Assembly (NCBI GenBank): GCA_029959285.1
Contig: JASCOE010000002.1
Span: 186,001-250,000, forward strand
From: Flavobacteriaceae bacterium PS02337
GTDB lineage: Bacteria > Bacteroidota > Bacteroidia > Flavobacteriales > Flavobacteriaceae
Direction of reading: 5' to 3'
Length of the DNA stretch: 64,000 bases
Shown here piece by piece: positions 62,044 to 64,000 of this stretch. A program made the translations under genes and the position numbers. Under the pieces are notes generated by a model. That model did no database searches, was not told the DNA's origin, and saw only the letters and a list, made by a program, of their open reading frames with translations. Position 1 is the stretch's first letter. Each line of letters begins with the position of its first letter.

Positions 62044-62226
62044 GATTCTAAGGTTCTGAGATGCTAAGCTTCTAAGTTTTTTAGTTTATTATTTTCCTTT
62101 ACTCTTATATATAAATATGTATTCTTGACAAACCGAATGTTACACACAATTGCATTGTGTCTCTACCATTATATTCACAAAAGAAAAATCTCAGAACCTC
62201 AGCATCTCAGAACCTTAGAACCTTTT
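62044..62226. repeat. Inverted pair of octamer arrays (CTAAG/CTTAG type)
   Basis: The left array (62044-62083) has CTAAGGTT, CTGAGATG, CTAAGCTT and CTAAGTTT; the right array (62189-62226) is inverted with TCTCAGAA and CCTTAGAA units. About 105 bp of AT-rich DNA lies between. Confidence 0.7.
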
Positions 62227-62336
62227 TACCTATTCTTACATTTTTAAAGAAATTGTTATCTAAACATAAATTAAAAAATAAGAAAAACGTTGAAAAATAA
62301 TAACCGAATTAACGAAAAAGATAAATATAATTCAAA

Positions 62337-62375
62337 TTTTAACCTATAACGGTTTCGTAAATGAGAATATAGCAT
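62337..62375 (+). promoter_or_regulatory. 39-bp motif copy 2 (paralog 2)
   Basis: Identical core to copy 1; its end is 45 bp from the -7 box of paralog 2. Confidence 0.75.
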
Positions 62376-62419
62376 CGAAATAGGAAAACACAGGATATAA
62401 AATATTCTGACAACTGAAG

Positions 62420-62427
62420 TAATTTAG
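62420..62427 (+). promoter_or_regulatory. -7 box TAATTTAG of paralog 2
   Basis: A TAnnTTnG-like box, 48 bp before the ATG. It is in the same position relative to the 39-bp motif as in paralogs 1 and 3. Confidence 0.45.
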
Positions 62428-62467
62428 CATCAGAGAATTAGAACTATTAATTTAAAAATTAAGTCCC

Positions 62468-62872
62468 ATGAAAAAGATTGCAAAAATTAGTTTAGTAGCA
62501 GCGTTGCTTTTTACAGGAATTAGCACTTACGCAATTGATGGAACGTCGGAGTTTAATCTTCACGTATTAAAGGCAAATGGTAAATTGATCACGTTCGGTC
62601 TTAACCAAACACAAAAAGCCAACTTATCAATTTATGATAAAGAAGGAACTTTAATTTATTCTGAAACTGCTTCTGGTAAAGATGGCATTTTAAGAACATT
62701 TAGTTTAGAAGAATTTCCAGAAGGAACTTATTTCTTAGAAGTAGAAAACAATACAAAAAAAGCAAAATACGAAATCACTGTAACCGACGAAGTAACTGTT
62801 TTATCTAAAAACGCAGTTTCTACAGTTTACAAATCAAGTTTTGCAAAAAATACTAGTGTGGCAACACGCTAA
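62468..62872 (+). CDS. Small secreted beta-sandwich protein, paralog 2
   Basis: A 134-residue exported paralog. Signal peptide to TYA, then domain with ANLSIYDKEGTLIYSETASG and GILRTFSLEEFPEGTYFLEV. It is about 62% identical to paralog 1 and clearly closer to paralog 3. The C-terminal extension VYKSSFAKNTSVATR is absent in paralog 1. No enzyme motif. Confidence 0.75.
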   Translation: MKKIAKISLVAALLFTGISTYAIDGTSEFNLHVLKANGKLITFGLNQTQKANLSIYDKEGTLIYSETASGKDGILRTFSLEEFPEGTYFLEVENNTKKAKYEITVTDEVTVLSKNAVSTVYKSSFAKNTSVATR

Positions 62873-62947
62873 AAAATTTTTATACTCTCATACAGTATAA
62901 AAAGTGAGGTTAGATAGTTAGTAAAGTTTAAAAACTTTTAAAGTTTT

Positions 62948-62984
62948 AAAAACAGCTCTTTGTGGTTACTGAGCTGTTTTTTTT
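62948..62984 (+). terminator. Terminator of paralog 2
   Basis: AACAGCTC and GAGCTGTT arms, the same 12-nt loop as in paralog 1, then a T run. Confidence 0.8.
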
Positions 62985-63002
62985 GTTTTAAACTTTTTTA
63001 TT

Positions 63003-63154
63003 TAACCGCAAAGACGCAAGTTTTTTTCAAAGATTATAATATAAACGCAAAGTTCGCAAAGCTTTATCTATATAGCTTTGCGAACTTTTATTCTATAGAA
63101 TTTACTCAAAAAATTTAGTGTGCTTTGCGTAAATCTTAGCGCACTTTGCGTTAA
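63003..63154. repeat. GCAAAG-type inverted repeat
   Basis: Units such as CGCAAAGTTCGCAAAGCT (63045-63062) face AGCTTTGCGAACTTT (63073-63087), with outer AACCGCAAAGACGC and GCACTTTGCGTT arms. This is a dispersed intergenic family in Bacteroidota. Confidence 0.65.
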
Positions 63155-63263
63155 AACCACAAAATAATATGTAAATAAATTCTTAAGCCGATGTAAAGCT
63201 AAAATCAAGCGAAACATTAAAAAATAACAAACGAATTAACAAAAACGTTAAATATAATTCAGT

Positions 63264-63302
63264 TTTTAACCTATAACGGTTTTGTAAATGAGAATATAGC
63301 AT
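63264..63302 (+). promoter_or_regulatory. 39-bp motif copy 3 (paralog 3)
   Basis: Same core with one change (GGTTTTGT for GGTTTCGT). Its end is 45 bp from the -7 box of paralog 3. Confidence 0.75.
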
Positions 63303-63346
63303 ATAAATAAGAGAATACAGTTGCGTTTTTTTACGCATATCATAAC

Positions 63347-63354
63347 TAATTTAG
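63347..63354 (+). promoter_or_regulatory. -7 box TAATTTAG of paralog 3
   Basis: Same box as paralog 2, 48 bp before the ATG, with a TTG 23 bp upstream (63321-63323). Confidence 0.45.
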
Positions 63355-63394
63355 CATCAGAGAATTAGAACTAATAATTTAAAAATTAAGTCCC

Positions 63395-63793
63395 ATGAAA
63401 AAGATTGCAAAAATTTTAGTAGTAGCGTTGCTTTTCACAGGAATAAGCACATACGCAATTGACGGAACGTCGGAGTTTAACCTTCACGTATTGAAAGCTA
63501 ATGGAAAACTGATCACTTTCGCTCTTAACAAAGTACAGAAAGCCAACTTAGCAATTTACGACAAAGACGGAACACTTATTTATTCTGAAAGCGCTTCGGG
63601 TAAAGACGGAATATTAAGAACTTTCAGTTTAGAAGAATTTCCAGAAGGAACTTATTTCTTAGAAGTAGAAGACAACGTAAAGAGAGCAAAATATGAAATT
63701 ACAATAAAAGAAAATGCTTCTTTATCTAAAAATGCAGTTTCTTCAGTTTACAAAGCTGGTTTTGCTAGAAACACAAATGTTGCTGCACGTTAA
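63395..63793 (+). CDS. Small secreted beta-sandwich protein, paralog 3
   Basis: A 132-residue exported paralog, about 85% like paralog 2: ANLAIYDKDGTLIYSESASG and GILRTFSLEEFPEGTYFLEV, with C-terminus VYKAGFARNTNVAAR. Signal peptide to TYA. No enzyme motif. It ends the tandem series in this window; more copies may lie beyond 64000. Confidence 0.75.
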   Translation: MKKIAKILVVALLFTGISTYAIDGTSEFNLHVLKANGKLITFALNKVQKANLAIYDKDGTLIYSESASGKDGILRTFSLEEFPEGTYFLEVEDNVKRAKYEITIKENASLSKNAVSSVYKAGFARNTNVAAR

Positions 63794-64000
63794 AAATTTA
63801 TGCTTTGAAAAAAGTATAAAACAAGGTTAAAAAAAATTAAAATTATTTTATTGTTTGAAGAAAAAGAACAGCTCTCGACGCTTACGGAGCTGTTTTTTTT
63901 ATGCCAAATTAAATGTGGTTTTTACACTAAATTACGTTTCTGAAAAAATATTCTTATTAATTCAACTCGTTGATTTTTAGGCATTAAAAAAATATTAAAA
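63794..64000 (+). other. 3' end of the window after paralog 3
   Basis: No gene is seen. It holds the paralog 3 3' UTR, which is unlike that of paralogs 1 and 2, and the terminator at 63866-63902. The remaining 98 bases are AT-rich with no recognisable element. Confidence 0.5.
63866..63902 (+). terminator. Terminator of paralog 3
   Basis: AACAGCTC and GAGCTGTT arms with a different 12-nt loop from that of the other two, then a T run. Confidence 0.8.

Larger units (their letters stand above)
61876..62467 (+). other. 592-bp spacer: 3' UTR of paralog 1, repeats, promoter of paralog 2
   Basis: No gene is seen. Holds an AAGTGC/GCACTT hairpin, a TTTATACT/AGTATAAA hairpin (about 61919-61942), the terminator at 61988-62025, an inverted pair of octamer arrays (62044-62226), a 39-bp motif copy (62337-62375) and a -7 box (62420-62427). 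Confidence 0.6.
62873..63394 (+). other. 522-bp spacer: 3' UTR of paralog 2, repeat, promoter of paralog 3
   Basis: No gene is seen. Holds a TATACT/AGTATA hairpin near 62881-62899, the terminator at 62948-62984, a GCAAAG-type inverted repeat (63003-63154), a 39-bp motif copy (63264-63302) and a -7 box (63347-63354). Confidence 0.6.

Overview
The window looks like a chromosomal segment of a Flavobacterium-type Bacteroidota. It is AT-rich, has TAnnTTTG-type -7 boxes and no Shine-Dalgarno signals, and carries a SusC/SusD pair, the gliding gene gldI and a type IX secretion (T9SS) sorting tail. I see no rRNA, tRNA, CRISPR array, prophage or insertion sequence.

Layout. 1-907: a truncated unknown gene, a DUF3820 gene and a cluster of small inverted repeats. 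908-24180: a large amino-sugar glycan utilisation locus. It contains a fused NagB/PIG-L protein, then a reverse-strand operon susC-susD-DUF4832 lipoprotein-PKD lipoprotein-nagX-GH109, then a second reverse-strand operon (nucleotidyltransferase, NahK-like kinase, GalE-like epimerase, FucP-type transporter, phosphohexomutase). A divergent LacI-type regulator follows, then a CBM9-like protein and a T9SS-tailed beta-helix protein. Six copies of a 14-bp palindrome (TGTGTTCGAGCACA type) sit in pairs upstream of susC, between lacI and the nucleotidyltransferase operon, and upstream of the beta-helix gene. This ties the locus into one probable LacI regulon. The enzyme set suggests uptake of HexNAc-containing oligosaccharides, 1-phosphorylation, nucleotide activation and epimerisation (a Leloir-like salvage), with NagB leading into glycolysis.

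24368-34177: OsmC, two LysM proteins, guaA, a lipoprotein, a secreted protein, a CbpA/CbpM pair and a RidA protein. 34320-45321: a CLC transporter (possibly the fluoride type), a DHH phosphoesterase, three consecutive peptidyl-prolyl isomerase genes starting with gldI, small transporters, aquaporin, a desaturase-like protein and an M61 peptidase. 46086-50726: two GH92 alpha-mannosidases, one with Gln in place of the usual acid Glu. 52035-58388: purM, glutamine synthetase III and a divergent second glutamine synthetase whose shared intergenic region holds a 16-bp perfect inverted repeat, then TerC. 58461-64000: a collagen-motif lipoprotein, an esterase, and an AraC regulator next to three tandem paralogs of a small secreted beta-sandwich protein. 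A 39-bp motif occurs once upstream of araC and once upstream of each paralog, always exactly 45 bp from the paralog -7 box.

The most distinctive candidates for new biology are: the AraC/39-bp-motif/tandem-paralog unit with its unusually conserved 3' UTR; the LacI regulon, whose sites lie upstream of the -33 region; the paired inverted arrays of an 8-bp unit (nAnCTYAG or nAnCTYTG) around gene ends; the glutamine synthetase inverted repeat; and the helically phased TGCA array upstream of nagB. All functional claims are from reading sequence only; no database search was run.
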